Assembly (NCBI GenBank): GCA_002437815.1
Contig: DJRP01000026.1
Coordinates: 36,212 to 100,211 of the forward strand
Length of the DNA: 64,000 nucleotides
DNA from: Collinsella sp. UBA6357
GTDB taxonomy: Bacteria > Actinomycetota > Coriobacteriia > Coriobacteriales > Coriobacteriaceae
Direction of reading: 5' to 3'
Within the stretch, counting starts at the first letter, position 1. Each line of letters opens with the position of its first letter. Below the pieces are notes generated by a model. The model was not told the DNA's origin. It ran no database searches and saw nothing but the letters and a program-made list of their open reading frames with translations. Position numbers and translations under genes: made by a program. Below are positions 24,482 to 32,347 of the stretch, piece after piece.

Positions 24482-24830
24482 GATCCATCCCATCATCCAA
24501 CGGCAGCGGTGCCTTGTTTTTTTCTTATGTTCGAGGCCCAGTGCTACGCGAATCGGGGACGGTGTGAGTTCATATGATTCGTTCCACGTCACGTAATCGG
24601 TGGAACCTTCGACAGCATTTAAGATAACACCTGTCGCTTACCTTGCCGTCACAAACCCATCACGAACGCTCCATTATTCGGTAAGTGTCGAGTTTGAACC
24701 CTTCGCAGAATAGATTGATAAAATGCTTGACAGAGTTTTATCAATCGGTCTGCCCAGATGCTGCGAGTTTTTTGGTAAAACGTTTTTATTTGCCTAGCTG
24801 TGCGGGCTTTGATTCGAAAGGACTGCAACT
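24482..24830. other. Divergent intergenic region between glgB and the HAD gene
   Basis: About 350 bp holding the promoters of both the glycogen cluster (-) and the HAD-TPK genes (+). It contains the 10-bp inverted repeat listed separately; no gene was recognised. Confidence 0.5.
24714..24745. promoter_or_regulatory. Inverted repeat ATTGATAAAA-N12-TTTTATCAAT around a TTGACA box
   Basis: Two perfect 10-bp arms (24714-24723 and 24736-24745) flank a spacer that contains TTGACA (24726-24731), a consensus -35 hexamer. The layout suggests an operator over a promoter in the region shared by glgB and the HAD gene. The cognate regulator is unknown. Confidence 0.45.
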
Positions 24831-25532
24831 ATGGCCGCTTCGACCATGCATACAGAAACGTTGCCCCTTGCATTTATTTTTGATTGCGACGGTACGCTCG
24901 TCAACAGCACGCCGGTGTGGAATTATGCCCAGCCCGAGCTGTTGCGTCGGCATGGGATCGCGGTAACCAAAGATGACTTTGCCCCGTTCGAATCCTTGGC
25001 GCTCGAAGATGAGTGCCAGGCCTATCACGACACCTGGGGAGTGGGAGAGAGCGGAGAGGAGCTTTATCGCGAGCTTTTCGATATTCTGATCGACGGCTAT
25101 AGCAAGGTTGAACCGCGCGAGGGCCTGGTGCCATTCCTGAAGCGTGCCGCCGCCATGGGTATTCCCATGTGTGTCGCCACCTCGACTCCTGTTGAGCTGG
25201 TGAGCGCGGCGCTTGTCGGCGCCGGACTCGATGGTTACCTTGAGCTTGTGACCACGACAGGCGAGGCGGGGCGTTCCAAGGAGTATCCCGATGTGTATGA
25301 GCTTGCGCTTCAGCGCCTTGAAAAACGCCATGGGTGCACCTTTGAGCGCACCTGGGTGTTCGAGGATGCCGTCTTTGGCCTCAAGAGCTCGGGAGCGGCG
25401 GGCTTCTCGCGCGTGGGGATCTATGACCCGCACGGCCGTATGAATCGAGCCGACGTCCAGGCAAATTGCGAGATATTTATCGATAGCTACGACGAGCTTT
25501 CGCTTGATGCAATTTTCCATTTTGTGGGTTAA
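24831..25532 (+). CDS. HAD-superfamily sugar phosphatase / beta-phosphoglucomutase-like
   Basis: 233 residues with the HAD motifs: FIFDCDGTLVNSTPVW (motif I, nucleophile Asp ~17, general acid Asp ~19), VATSTPVEL (motif II Thr/Ser), the Lys in GRSKEYPDVY (motif III) and VFEDAVFGLKSS (motif IV). The helical cap after motif I places it in subfamily I with beta-phosphoglucomutases and phosphoglycolate phosphatases. The exact substrate is not predictable. AAAGGA precedes the ATG. It runs into the thiamine pyrophosphokinase gene after 20 bp. Confidence 0.85.
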   Translation: MAASTMHTETLPLAFIFDCDGTLVNSTPVWNYAQPELLRRHGIAVTKDDFAPFESLALEDECQAYHDTWGVGESGEELYRELFDILIDGYSKVEPREGLVPFLKRAAAMGIPMCVATSTPVELVSAALVGAGLDGYLELVTTTGEAGRSKEYPDVYELALQRLEKRHGCTFERTWVFEDAVFGLKSSGAAGFSRVGIYDPHGRMNRADVQANCEIFIDSYDELSLDAIFHFVG

Positions 25533-25552
25533 CGGTGGCGTGAGGTCTGATC

Positions 25553-26233
25553 ATGAAGGTTTTGCTGGTCTGCGGCTCGCCCGAAGTTGCTGGTGCCGAC
25601 GTGCTGCGTGGCGCGGCTGCACGCTGCGATGCCGTGGTTGCGGTCGATCGCGGGCTTGATGCTGCCCTGTCTGCCGGGCTTACCGTCGATCTGTTTTGCG
25701 GAGACGCCGATACGGTGAGCGCCCAGGGTCGCCAACTTGTTGTGCGGGCATTGAATGCCATCTCTGGTTCGGTTCCTTTTGATGTGGAACGTTATGACCC
25801 CTACAAGGACGCAACCGATCTTGCTCTGGCACTCAGCGCCGTCAAACGTCGCTGGCCGGGGGCGGATATCTGCGCCACGTGCGCAACCGGCGGCAAGCCC
25901 GATTTGAACCTTACGGTTCTGGGCCAGCTGTTAGCGTATCGCGCGGGATCCGTATCTCTGGTCGAAGATGCTTTTGAGGCACGCCTGCTGCATGGTGGCA
26001 TGACTTGGGGTATCCACGGTGCTGCAGGGCGGCGTTTTTCGATCGTGTCCCTCTCTGATGGCTGCATTGTTTCCGAGGATGGGCTTCATTGGTCGCTCGA
26101 TCACGCCGCGCTGCCTCTTTTGGGCGATCGGGGCGTATCCAATTATGTCGATCGATCCGGTCATGCTGCGGTTGTCTGTCATGCGGGCTCCGCTATCGCC
26201 TATCTTTTCAACGAAACCTCACCGCTTGCGTAG
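25553..26233 (+). CDS. Thiamine pyrophosphokinase
   Basis: 226 residues. Landmarks: AVDRGLDAALSAGLTVDLFCGDADTVS (the family GDxDS region, here GDADTVS rather than GDFDSV) and the strongly conserved DPYKDATDLALALSAV (nucleotide-binding ..KD.TD.E.Al). A thiamine-binding domain occupies the C-terminal third (GAAGRRFSIVSL). It converts thiamine plus ATP to thiamine pyrophosphate, the cofactor of central enzymes. It is followed by a convergent terminator. Confidence 0.85.
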   Translation: MKVLLVCGSPEVAGADVLRGAAARCDAVVAVDRGLDAALSAGLTVDLFCGDADTVSAQGRQLVVRALNAISGSVPFDVERYDPYKDATDLALALSAVKRRWPGADICATCATGGKPDLNLTVLGQLLAYRAGSVSLVEDAFEARLLHGGMTWGIHGAAGRRFSIVSLSDGCIVSEDGLHWSLDHAALPLLGDRGVSNYVDRSGHAAVVCHAGSAIAYLFNETSPLA

Positions 26234-26252
26234 CATGCCGATGAAACAAGAA

Positions 26253-26282
26253 GGGCCCCGCGACCATGCGATCGCGGGGCCC
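26253..26282. terminator. Terminator hairpin between two convergent genes
   Basis: GGGCCCCGCGA and TCGCGGGGCCC, exact 11-bp arms with an 8-nt loop. On the minus strand it is followed by a T-rich TTCTTGTTT, so it mainly ends the phosphotransferase gene. Confidence 0.75.
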
Positions 26283-26329
26283 AACCTGTGCCTCCATTGC
26301 AAACGGCGCTTGGCCGTTATGCTCAGGGT

Positions 26330-27094
26330 TTACTGGAAATCGACGACGTCGATCCAGTTCATGAGGAAGTCGGCGTCGACGTCGCGCTTGCGGGCAAGCT
26401 CGGACGCGGCGACGATGCTCGTCCACTGGCGCACGACCTGCATGGGCATGTCGGCGCGATCGCAGTAGAGCTCAAGATAGGTCTCGGCCTGATCCTTGCT
26501 GTTGAGGGCAAAGAGCAAATATGTCATGGCAACGTCGGCTGCCGGCGAACCCTGGGTAGCGTGGGCCCAGTCGCACACGTACAGCTGGCCGTCCTCGCCC
26601 AGAATCACGTTGGAGGGGTTGAAGTCGCCGTGGCAGACCTTGAACTCCTTCTTCATGCCGTCAAGACGCTCAAGCAGGTTGTAGCGGGTGGTGGCGTTGA
26701 TCTGATCGAGGCCGTTGATCATACGGGCATACTTGTCGCGCTGGCGGTTGAGCAGCGGGCTCGTGTAGCCGTGGATCTCGATCTGCAGGTCGACGAACAT
26801 CTCAAGATACTCGCCAAAGCGCTGCGGCTCGGCGGCCATCTTGTCGGCGAGGGTGGTGCCGGGGACCTTCTCGGTCACCAGGGCCCAGCCGTTGGCGTTC
26901 TCGAGCTGCGAGACCTCGAGGGCCTTGGGGCTGCGGATGCCGCACTCGTTGATGCGGGCAAGATTCAAAGCCTCGTTGAACACGTCGGAGACGGGCTTGG
27001 TCTCGTTGAAGACCTTGACGATCTTGTCGCCCAGGTCGTAGACGACCTTGTTGCCGCGACGGACGAGCTCGGTCTTGGAATCGGGGAGCAGCAT
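26330..27094 (-). CDS. Aminoglycoside/choline-kinase-like phosphotransferase (TIGR02172-type)
   Basis: 254 residues of the APH/choline kinase fold: N-lobe GNKVVYDLGDKIVKVF, catalytic loop CHGDFNPSNVIL (Brenner-type HxDxxxxN, ~residue 150) and metal-binding CDWAHATQGSPAADV (~170). The overall pattern resembles the small TIGR02172 group described from anaerobes; the acceptor substrate is unknown, and aminoglycoside resistance is not implied. It follows adhE on the same strand after a strong hairpin; GAAAGGATG upstream provides a ribosome binding site. Confidence 0.75.
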   Translation of the reverse strand: MLLPDSKTELVRRGNKVVYDLGDKIVKVFNETKPVSDVFNEALNLARINECGIRSPKALEVSQLENANGWALVTEKVPGTTLADKMAAEPQRFGEYLEMFVDLQIEIHGYTSPLLNRQRDKYARMINGLDQINATTRYNLLERLDGMKKEFKVCHGDFNPSNVILGEDGQLYVCDWAHATQGSPAADVAMTYLLFALNSKDQAETYLELYCDRADMPMQVVRQWTSIVAASELARKRDVDADFLMNWIDVVDFQ

Positions 27095-27124
27095 GGTTGC
27101 ATCCTTTCAACGATGCGAATGGAA

Positions 27125-27170
27125 GCGGAAGGCGGGTGTTACGCCTTTTGGGTTTATACCCGCTTTCCGC
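27125..27170 (-). terminator. Strong hairpin after adhE
   Basis: GCGGAAAGCGGGT pairs with ACCCGCCTTCCGC (13-nt arms with one mismatch pair). It begins 18 bp past the adhE stop. The T-run lies before it on the minus strand (after it on plus), so it may act from either side. Confidence 0.55.
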
Positions 27171-27187
27171 AAAAAAAGACGAAGCGC

Positions 27188-29836
27188 TTAGCAGACGGCG
27201 TAGTCCTGCGGCTCGCGGCCGTAGTAGGCGTCCAGGTAGAGCTCCTTGATCTCGCTCATGAGCGGGTAGCGCGGGTTGGCGCCGGTGCACTGGTCGTTGA
27301 AGGCCTGCTCGGTCATCTCGTCGAGCGTCTCGAGGAAGTACTTCTCGTCGACGCCGTAGTCGGCGATGGTCTTCTTGACGCCGATGAAGTCCTTGAGCTC
27401 CTCGAGCTTGGCGAGGAAGTTCTCGAAGGTCTCCTTGTCGTCCTTACCCTCGATGCCGCAGTAGCGGGCGAGCTCGGCATAGTTGTGCAGAGCGTTGGGG
27501 TAGGGATACTGCGAGAAGGTACCCATCTTGACGGGGGCCTCGGCGGCGTTGTAGCGCATGACGCGGGTCAGGATGACGGCGTTGGCCAGGCCGTGGGGCA
27601 GGTGATGGAAGGCGCCGAGCTTGTGGGCCATGGAGTGGTTGAGGCCCAGGAAGGCGTTGGCGAAGGCCATGCCGGCCATGCAGGAGGCGTTGTGCATCTC
27701 CTCGCGGGCGTGCGGGTCCTTGGCGCCGTTCTCGAAGCTCGAGGGCAGGTTCTCGAAGACGAGCTTGGCGGCGCGCTCAGAGAGGCCCTTGGTGTAGTCG
27801 GAGGCCATGATCGAGACGTAGGACTCGATGGCGTGGGTCATGACGTCGATGCCCGAGGCAGCGGTCAGGCCGCGCGGGGCGGTCATGCAGTTGTCGGCGT
27901 CGACGATGGCCATGTTGGGCAGCAGCGCGTAGTCGGCGAGCGGCCACTTGATGCCGGTCTCCTTGTCGGTGATGATGGCGAACGGCGTGCACTCGGAGCC
28001 GGTACCCGAGGACGTCGGGACGGCGACGAAGTAGGCCTTCTTGCCCATCTCGGGGAAGGTGAAGATGCGCTTGCGGATATCCATGAAGTCCATGGCCATA
28101 TCCTCGAACTTGCACTCGGGGTGCTCGTACATCATCCACATGATCTTGCCGGCGTCCATGGCGGAACCGCCGCCGACGGCAATGATCACGTCAGGCTCGA
28201 AGAGGGCCATCTGCTTGGCACCGCGGCGGGCGCACTGCAGCGACGGGTCGGGCTCGACGTCGTAGAAGCAGTCGTGGGCGATCCCCATCTCGTCGAGTTT
28301 GGCCTCGATGGCGCGGGTGTTGCCGTTCTTGAACAGGAACTGGTCGGTGACGATGAAGGCGCGCTTCTTGCCCATGACGGTGCCGAGCTCGTCGAGCGCG
28401 ACCGGCGTGGAGCCCTTCTTGAAGTAAACCTTCTCGGGGGCACGGAACCACAGCATGTTCTCGCGGCGCTCGGCCACGGTCTTGACGTTGATCAAGTGCT
28501 TCACCCCAACGTTCTCGGAGACGGAGTTGCCGCCCCAGGAGCCGCAGCCCAGGGTCAGAGACGGCTTCATGCCAAAGTTGTACAGGTCACCGATGCCGCC
28601 GTGCGAGGACGGGGTGTTGATGACGATACGGCAAGCCTTCATGACGTGCTCGAACAGGCTGATCTTGTCGGCCTGGGCGGGATGCACGTAGAGCGACGCG
28701 GTGTGGCCCGGGCCGCCGGCGAGCACCAGGTGCTCGGCCTTGTCCACGGCCTCCTGGAAGTCCTTGGCGTGATACATGGCCAGGACGGGGGAGAGCTTCT
28801 CGTGGCTGAACTCCTCGGTCGCGGGGTCGGTGGAGGTGACCTCGGCGATCAGGATCTTGGTCTTGGCGGGAACCTCGATGCCGGCGAGCTCGGCGATCTT
28901 GGCGGCAGCCATGCCGGGGATGCGGTGGTCGAGAGCGCCGTTCTTGAACATGGCGGCACGCAGGGCCTCCATCTCGGCACCCTGCTTGACAAAGTAGCAG
29001 CCGCGACGCTGGAACTCGGCCTTGACCTCATCGTAGATGGTGTCGATGACGGTCACGGACTGCTCGGAAGCGCAGATCATGCCGTTGTCGAAGGTCTTGG
29101 AGTGGATGATGGAGTTGACGGCCAGCTTGACATCGGCGGTGTCGTCGATGACGACCGGCGTGTTGCCGGCGCCGACGCCCAGGGCGGGCTTGCCCGAGGA
29201 GTAGGCGGCCTTGACCATGCCCGGGCCACCGGTGGCCAGGATGATGTCGACGTCGCGCATGACCATGTTGGTCAGCTCGATGGAAGGCACGTCGACCCAG
29301 CCGATGATGCCCTCGGGGGCACCGGCCTTGACGGCGGCCTCGAGCACGAGCTTGGCGGCGGCGATGGTGCACTTGGCGGCTGCCGGGTGCGGGGAGATGA
29401 TGATGGCGTTGCGGGTCTTCAGGCAGATCAGCGTCTTGAAGATGGCCGTGGAGGTGGGGTTGGTCGTCGGGATGACGGCGCCCACGATGCCGATAGGCTC
29501 GGCGATCTTGGTGATGCCGTAGGCCTCGTCGCGCTCCAGAACGCCACAGGTCTTGGTGTTCTTGTATGCGTTGTAAATGTACTCGGCTGCGTAGTGGTTC
29601 TTGATGACCTTGTCCTCAAGAACGCCGCGGCCGGTCTCCTCGATGGCCATCTTCGCCAACGGGATACGAGCCTTGTTGGCGGCCATGGCGGCCTCGTAGA
29701 AGATCTTGTCTACCTGCTCCTGCGTGTACGTAGCAAAAAGCGCCTGAGCCTCTCGCATCTGAGCGAGCTTGGCCTCAAGCGCCTCTACGTTGTCCACGAG
29801 TTCGGGAGTAGTGTTTTCCGGTGACTTTTTCACCAT
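27188..29836 (-). CDS. adhE: Bifunctional acetaldehyde-CoA / alcohol dehydrogenase
   Basis: 882 residues, full AdhE length. An N-terminal CoA-acylating aldehyde dehydrogenase has its catalytic Cys in NGMICASEQS (~residue 248) and the cofactor region ATGGPGMVKAAYSSGKPALGVG. A linker is followed by a C-terminal iron-dependent alcohol dehydrogenase with VGGGSAMDAGKIMW (NAD site) and the metal-binding histidines in GLNHSMAHKLGAFHHLPHG. It reduces acetyl-CoA to ethanol, regenerating NAD+ in fermentation. AAGGAGA precedes the ATG. Two LacI-operator-like palindromes lie ~90-120 bp upstream. Confidence 0.97.
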   Translation of the reverse strand: MVKKSPENTTPELVDNVEALEAKLAQMREAQALFATYTQEQVDKIFYEAAMAANKARIPLAKMAIEETGRGVLEDKVIKNHYAAEYIYNAYKNTKTCGVLERDEAYGITKIAEPIGIVGAVIPTTNPTSTAIFKTLICLKTRNAIIISPHPAAAKCTIAAAKLVLEAAVKAGAPEGIIGWVDVPSIELTNMVMRDVDIILATGGPGMVKAAYSSGKPALGVGAGNTPVVIDDTADVKLAVNSIIHSKTFDNGMICASEQSVTVIDTIYDEVKAEFQRRGCYFVKQGAEMEALRAAMFKNGALDHRIPGMAAAKIAELAGIEVPAKTKILIAEVTSTDPATEEFSHEKLSPVLAMYHAKDFQEAVDKAEHLVLAGGPGHTASLYVHPAQADKISLFEHVMKACRIVINTPSSHGGIGDLYNFGMKPSLTLGCGSWGGNSVSENVGVKHLINVKTVAERRENMLWFRAPEKVYFKKGSTPVALDELGTVMGKKRAFIVTDQFLFKNGNTRAIEAKLDEMGIAHDCFYDVEPDPSLQCARRGAKQMALFEPDVIIAVGGGSAMDAGKIMWMMYEHPECKFEDMAMDFMDIRKRIFTFPEMGKKAYFVAVPTSSGTGSECTPFAIITDKETGIKWPLADYALLPNMAIVDADNCMTAPRGLTAASGIDVMTHAIESYVSIMASDYTKGLSERAAKLVFENLPSSFENGAKDPHAREEMHNASCMAGMAFANAFLGLNHSMAHKLGAFHHLPHGLANAVILTRVMRYNAAEAPVKMGTFSQYPYPNALHNYAELARYCGIEGKDDKETFENFLAKLEELKDFIGVKKTIADYGVDEKYFLETLDEMTEQAFNDQCTGANPRYPLMSEIKELYLDAYYGREPQDYAVC

Positions 29837-29927
29837 GTGCGTCTCCTTGCGATCGGAGATTTACCCTACGCGTTGCATGATAGCAAGAAGTTTCTATTTA
29901 GATTGCAAATTTCCCGTAAACGGCACA

Positions 29928-29958
29928 TCAAAGCGCTTCAATTAAATGAAACGTTTCA
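29928..29958. promoter_or_regulatory. Two LacI/cre-like palindromes upstream of adhE
   Basis: TCAAAGCGCTTCA (core AAGCGCTT, 29931-29938) and TGAAACGTTTCA (29947-29958, a perfect 12-bp palindrome), about one and a half helical turns apart. Both resemble binding sites of LacI-family regulators including CcpA (cre). They are ~95-110 bp before the adhE start, so they could govern its promoter by repression or activation; inferred. Confidence 0.45.
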
Positions 29959-29977
29959 ACTAGTCCCATAGCGCCGG

Positions 29978-30060
29978 TGATCCCAAAGTGCCAGGGGGAT
30001 TGGGACCACCTTTCGTCGCAAACGCTCGATGATCCCAATCCCCCTGGCACTTTGGGACCA
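29978..30060. repeat. REP-like inverted repeat pair upstream of the Y1 transposase
   Basis: Two ~30-bp arms, 29978-30008 and 30030-30060, are nearly perfect reverse complements (differences at two positions). The core is TCCCAAAGTGCCAGGGGGAT; each arm also holds its own TCCCAA...TTGGGA stem. The same core recurs after the transposase gene. Confidence 0.8.
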
Positions 30061-30188
30061 GTTTTCGGTTGCTGTTATAGATGGGTGGTTTTCAGGGTAG
30101 GAGGTGTTCAGGGCTCAGCTTTTAGCTTCTTTCGCGTATTCGAGGTAGCCCTTTGGATCTATTTGGGAATGAGCGAAAGGAGCTTGAT

Positions 30189-30968
30189 GTGGGACGCTCG
30201 CCACGTATCGTATCTCCAACGGGAATTTATCACCTTACGGCTCGCGGTAATGGGCGACAGCTGATATTTGAGGACGATCAAGATCGCCTTCGCTTTGTCA
30301 ATCAGATGCGCATGAGCTTTCGTCCGCTGGGAATGTCTGTTATGGCTTGGGCTTTGATGGGCAATCATGTTCATATCATCGCCGAAGATCCCTTAGATGA
30401 TCTGAGCGCCGCGATGCGAAGCTTGCTCTCGTCATATGCTCAGTATTTCAATCGACGTCACGGGCATGTCGGGCACGTCTTCCAGGAGCGGTACAACCGT
30501 TTTCCCATCATGTCGAACGCTTATCTTCTCCAGGCGATCGATTATGTTCATCTCAATCCCGCTCGCGGCATGGGGTGCGACCTGCTTTCGTATCGTTGGT
30601 CGAGCCTTACGTTGTTTCTTACGGGGCACGATGAGTTTGATCTTATAAATACAAAACGGCTGGACGATCTTGGCTGCAGCATCACGGATGTCGAATCTTA
30701 TTATGCTCGGCTGAAGCAGGAGCTCCATCGTTCTCGGCCGAGCTATACGATTCGGGAACGGCTAGATGACGAGGCTGTTATCGAGTTCTTGTCTCAGTAT
30801 GTTCAGCCGCACAGCGTCGCCGATATCAAAGCGATGGAAAAAATTGTGCGCGACCAGGTGTTGATTGCCGCTCGCCGCGCTGGCGCCACCGTCGATCAGC
30901 TTGCGCGCATCTGTGGCTTGGGAACGTCCACCATAAAGCGAGCGACAAAGGACTGCCTAGAAAAGTGA
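30189..30968 (+). CDS. REP-associated tyrosine transposase (Y1_Tnp, RAYT)
   Basis: 259 residues from the GTG at 30189, chosen because AAAGGAG lies six bases upstream; a TTG at 30153 is in frame but has no site. The HUH/Y1 transposase pattern is clear: the N-terminal RIVSPTGIYHLTARGNGRQ, the HUH motif GNHVHIIAED (~62-71), and YAQYFNRRHGHVGHVFQERY around the catalytic Tyr, followed by DYVHLNPARG. Family knowledge: such single-copy transposases mobilise or process REP palindromes rather than a classic IS. It is bracketed by REP-like inverted repeats on both sides, one starting at the stop codon itself. A helix-turn-helix-like C-terminus (ATVDQLARICGLGTSTIKRATK) is a common addition. Confidence 0.88.
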   Translation: MGRSPRIVSPTGIYHLTARGNGRQLIFEDDQDRLRFVNQMRMSFRPLGMSVMAWALMGNHVHIIAEDPLDDLSAAMRSLLSSYAQYFNRRHGHVGHVFQERYNRFPIMSNAYLLQAIDYVHLNPARGMGCDLLSYRWSSLTLFLTGHDEFDLINTKRLDDLGCSITDVESYYARLKQELHRSRPSYTIRERLDDEAVIEFLSQYVQPHSVADIKAMEKIVRDQVLIAARRAGATVDQLARICGLGTSTIKRATKDCLEK

Positions 30969-31041
30969 TCCCAAAGTGCCAGGGGGATAGGGATCAAGGC
31001 CCAGCCGGTGATCCCAAAGCCCCTGGCACTTTGGGACCACC
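30967..31041. repeat. REP-like inverted repeats downstream of the Y1 transposase
   Basis: One arm (TCCCAAAGTGCCAGGGGGAT at 30969-30988) begins on the transposase stop codon. The opposite arm CCCTGGCACTTTGGGACCA (31021-31039) also forms a local hairpin with ATCCCAAAG just before it. The same core as the upstream pair shows that the gene and the repeats form one element. Confidence 0.8.
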
Positions 31042-31055
31042 GGCGGATTGGCAAT

Positions 31056-31082
31056 AAAAAACGCCTCCTGGTGGGGAGGCGC
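31056..31082 (-). terminator. Rho-independent terminator of rpmB
   Basis: On the minus strand: CGCCTCC, CCACC loop, GGAGGCG, then TTTTTT. It lies ~57 bp past the rpmB stop. Confidence 0.8.
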
Positions 31083-31138
31083 TATAAACGCGAGATCTTC
31101 GACCCGGAGAGTCCGAGGTTTACGAAAGAAGACCTTAT

Positions 31139-31327
31139 TTAGGAACGCGCGACCTTGCCGGACTTAAGGCAGGTGGAGCAGACGTTCATCTTGCGGCGCT
31201 GGCCGTTGACGACGACGTAGACGCGCTGGATGTTCGGACGGAACTTGCGGTTGGTGACGCGGTGAGAGTGGCTGATGGAACGGCCGGCAACGGGGTGCTT
31301 ACCGCAAACTTCGCAAACTTTGGACAT
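31139..31327 (-). CDS. rpmB: 50S ribosomal protein L28
   Basis: 62 residues, the usual size. MSKVCEVCGKHPVAGRSISHSHRVTNRKFRPNIQRV and the C-terminal STCLKSGKVARS are diagnostic of L28. The CxxC pairs (CEVCGK and CSTCL) make it the zinc-binding form. AAGGAGGGTC precedes the ATG. It stands alone between a REP element and the pyr leader, divergent from pyrR. Confidence 0.96.
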   Translation of the reverse strand: MSKVCEVCGKHPVAGRSISHSHRVTNRKFRPNIQRVYVVVNGQRRKMNVCSTCLKSGKVARS

Positions 31328-31631
31328 AATGACCCTCCTTGGGCGACAATCGATTCATGTCGCGTTAACAAACAGGTTGGAACTATAGCACACAACATCG
31401 ACCCTGTGCGATTTCCACACAAGATTATCGAGCATATGCAATAGAGCCTTCGCTTTAGGGCTGGACGCCGCCCGTATCACTTCGGCCCAAAGGATTATGC
31501 CAGCCCTCAACTTATCTTTCAATAAGTTGCGCACAAATATATATGTCCGTTTGCGGAAAATATCCGACTTCCCCCTCGCTTTATGCATTCCGTGTCGCTA
31601 CACTGAGCTCAGACCATTAAGGGGGCACGAG

Positions 31632-31700
31632 ATGTCCGCATGGAGTTACATATACTGCTTGATCGCAGCCTTTCTATGTGGATGTTTTGGCCGCCTATAA
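31632..31700 (+). CDS. Putative 22-residue leader peptide upstream of pyrR
   Basis: An ATG at 31632, preceded by a GGGGG ribosome-binding-like run, opens a 22-codon frame (begins MSAWSYIYCLIAAF, then Cys/Gly-rich, ending GRL) that stops 58 bp before pyrR. The peptide is hydrophobic enough to be a single membrane helix. It could be a regulatory upstream frame for pyr attenuation or a chance reading frame; no homologue is known to me. Confidence 0.35.
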   Translation: MSAWSYIYCLIAAFLCGCFGRL

Positions 31701-31737
31701 CGGTCGAGCATCTATTTTTTTGGCCGCCTGTGCGGCC
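31685..31737 (+). promoter_or_regulatory. Candidate attenuator/translation-control structure before pyrR
   Basis: TTTTGGCCGCCT occurs twice (31685-31696 and 31718-31729). GCGGCC at 31732-31737 can pair with either copy of GGCCGC, giving a 4-nt-loop hairpin (31722-31737) or a larger alternative. The first copy can also form GGCCG...CGGTC followed by a T7 run. Mutually exclusive hairpins just before the pyrR ribosome binding site fit pyrimidine-dependent control, but the standard PyrR-binding sequence was not recognised. Confidence 0.35.
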
Positions 31738-31758
31738 GACACGTGAGGAAGGAGATCG

Positions 31759-32343
31759 ATGGGCACGACTTCCCCCAAGGCGGTCATCATGGATGAGACC
31801 GCCGTCAACCGCGCCATGACCCGTATCGCGCACGAGATTCTCGAGCGCAACGAGGGCTGCGACAACCTGGCTCTGGTGGGCATCGTCACGCGCGGCGACC
31901 TTCTGGCAAAGAAGCTCGCCGACGAGATCAAGAACATCGAGGGGGTCGACATTCCGCTCGGTAGTCTCGACATCAGCTTCTACCGCGACGACTACGCCAC
32001 CAATTTCGCTCCCGCGATCCACGCCACGAACATCCCGTTCAACGTCGACGACAAGCGCATCGTGCTCGTGGACGACATCCTCTACACGGGGCGCACGATT
32101 CGAGCCGCTCTCGACGCCGTCATGGATATGGGCCGTCCGAGCCGCATCGAGCTCGCCGTACTCGTCGACCGCGGCCATCGCGAGCTTCCCATCTCGCCGG
32201 ACTTCGTGGGCAAGAACGTTCCCTCGTCGCATGAGGAGAACGTGCACCTCTATCTAAAGGAAGTCGACGGACGCACCGCCGTCGAGATCAACGACGTCGC
32301 GCCGGGCGCCCATGTGGGCTCCGCGCCGCTGGGAGGCGAGTAG
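31759..32343 (+). CDS. pyrR: Bifunctional pyr operon regulator PyrR / uracil phosphoribosyltransferase
   Basis: 194 residues. The PRPP-binding motif RIVLVDDILYTGRTIRAALDAV (~98-119) and the typical N-terminal MDETAVNRAMTRIAHEI are present. Family knowledge: PyrR binds pyr mRNA in response to UMP and also has uracil phosphoribosyltransferase activity. It is the first gene of the operon with GGAAGGAG directly upstream. The C-terminal ~15 residues (GAHVGSAPLGGE) extend slightly beyond typical lengths. It is followed immediately by pyrB. Confidence 0.95.
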   Translation: MGTTSPKAVIMDETAVNRAMTRIAHEILERNEGCDNLALVGIVTRGDLLAKKLADEIKNIEGVDIPLGSLDISFYRDDYATNFAPAIHATNIPFNVDDKRIVLVDDILYTGRTIRAALDAVMDMGRPSRIELAVLVDRGHRELPISPDFVGKNVPSSHEENVHLYLKEVDGRTAVEINDVAPGAHVGSAPLGGE

Positions 32344-32347
32344 ATCC

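Larger units (their letters stand above)
31328..31758. other. 430-bp divergent intergenic region between rpmB and pyrR
   Basis: It contains the rpmB promoter (-) and the promoter and long leader of the pyr operon (+). Visible within it: a small inverted repeat ACTTAT-N6-ATAAGT near 31510-31527, an AT-rich promoter-like TATATATG near 31537, a 22-codon open frame and a pair of competing hairpins near pyrR (listed separately). Confidence 0.5.

Noticed and set aside
22415..24577. A 720-codon plus-strand frame opposite glgB
   Set aside because: Antisense shadow of the branching enzyme; no recognisable domain and no ribosome binding site.
26330..27094. Phosphotransferase as an aminoglycoside resistance gene
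   Set aside because: It has the general APH fold motifs but matches a housekeeping-type group; no resistance-gene context or mobile element flanks it.
26288..29824. A 1178-codon open frame on the plus strand
   Set aside because: It is the antisense shadow of adhE, caused by high GC at third positions; the minus-strand AdhE is a full known enzyme and the plus frame is low-complexity Gly/Val/Leu without domains.
31497..31700. Longer 67-codon version of the frame before pyrR
   Set aside because: The upstream part lacks a ribosome binding site; only the last 22 codons have a plausible start.
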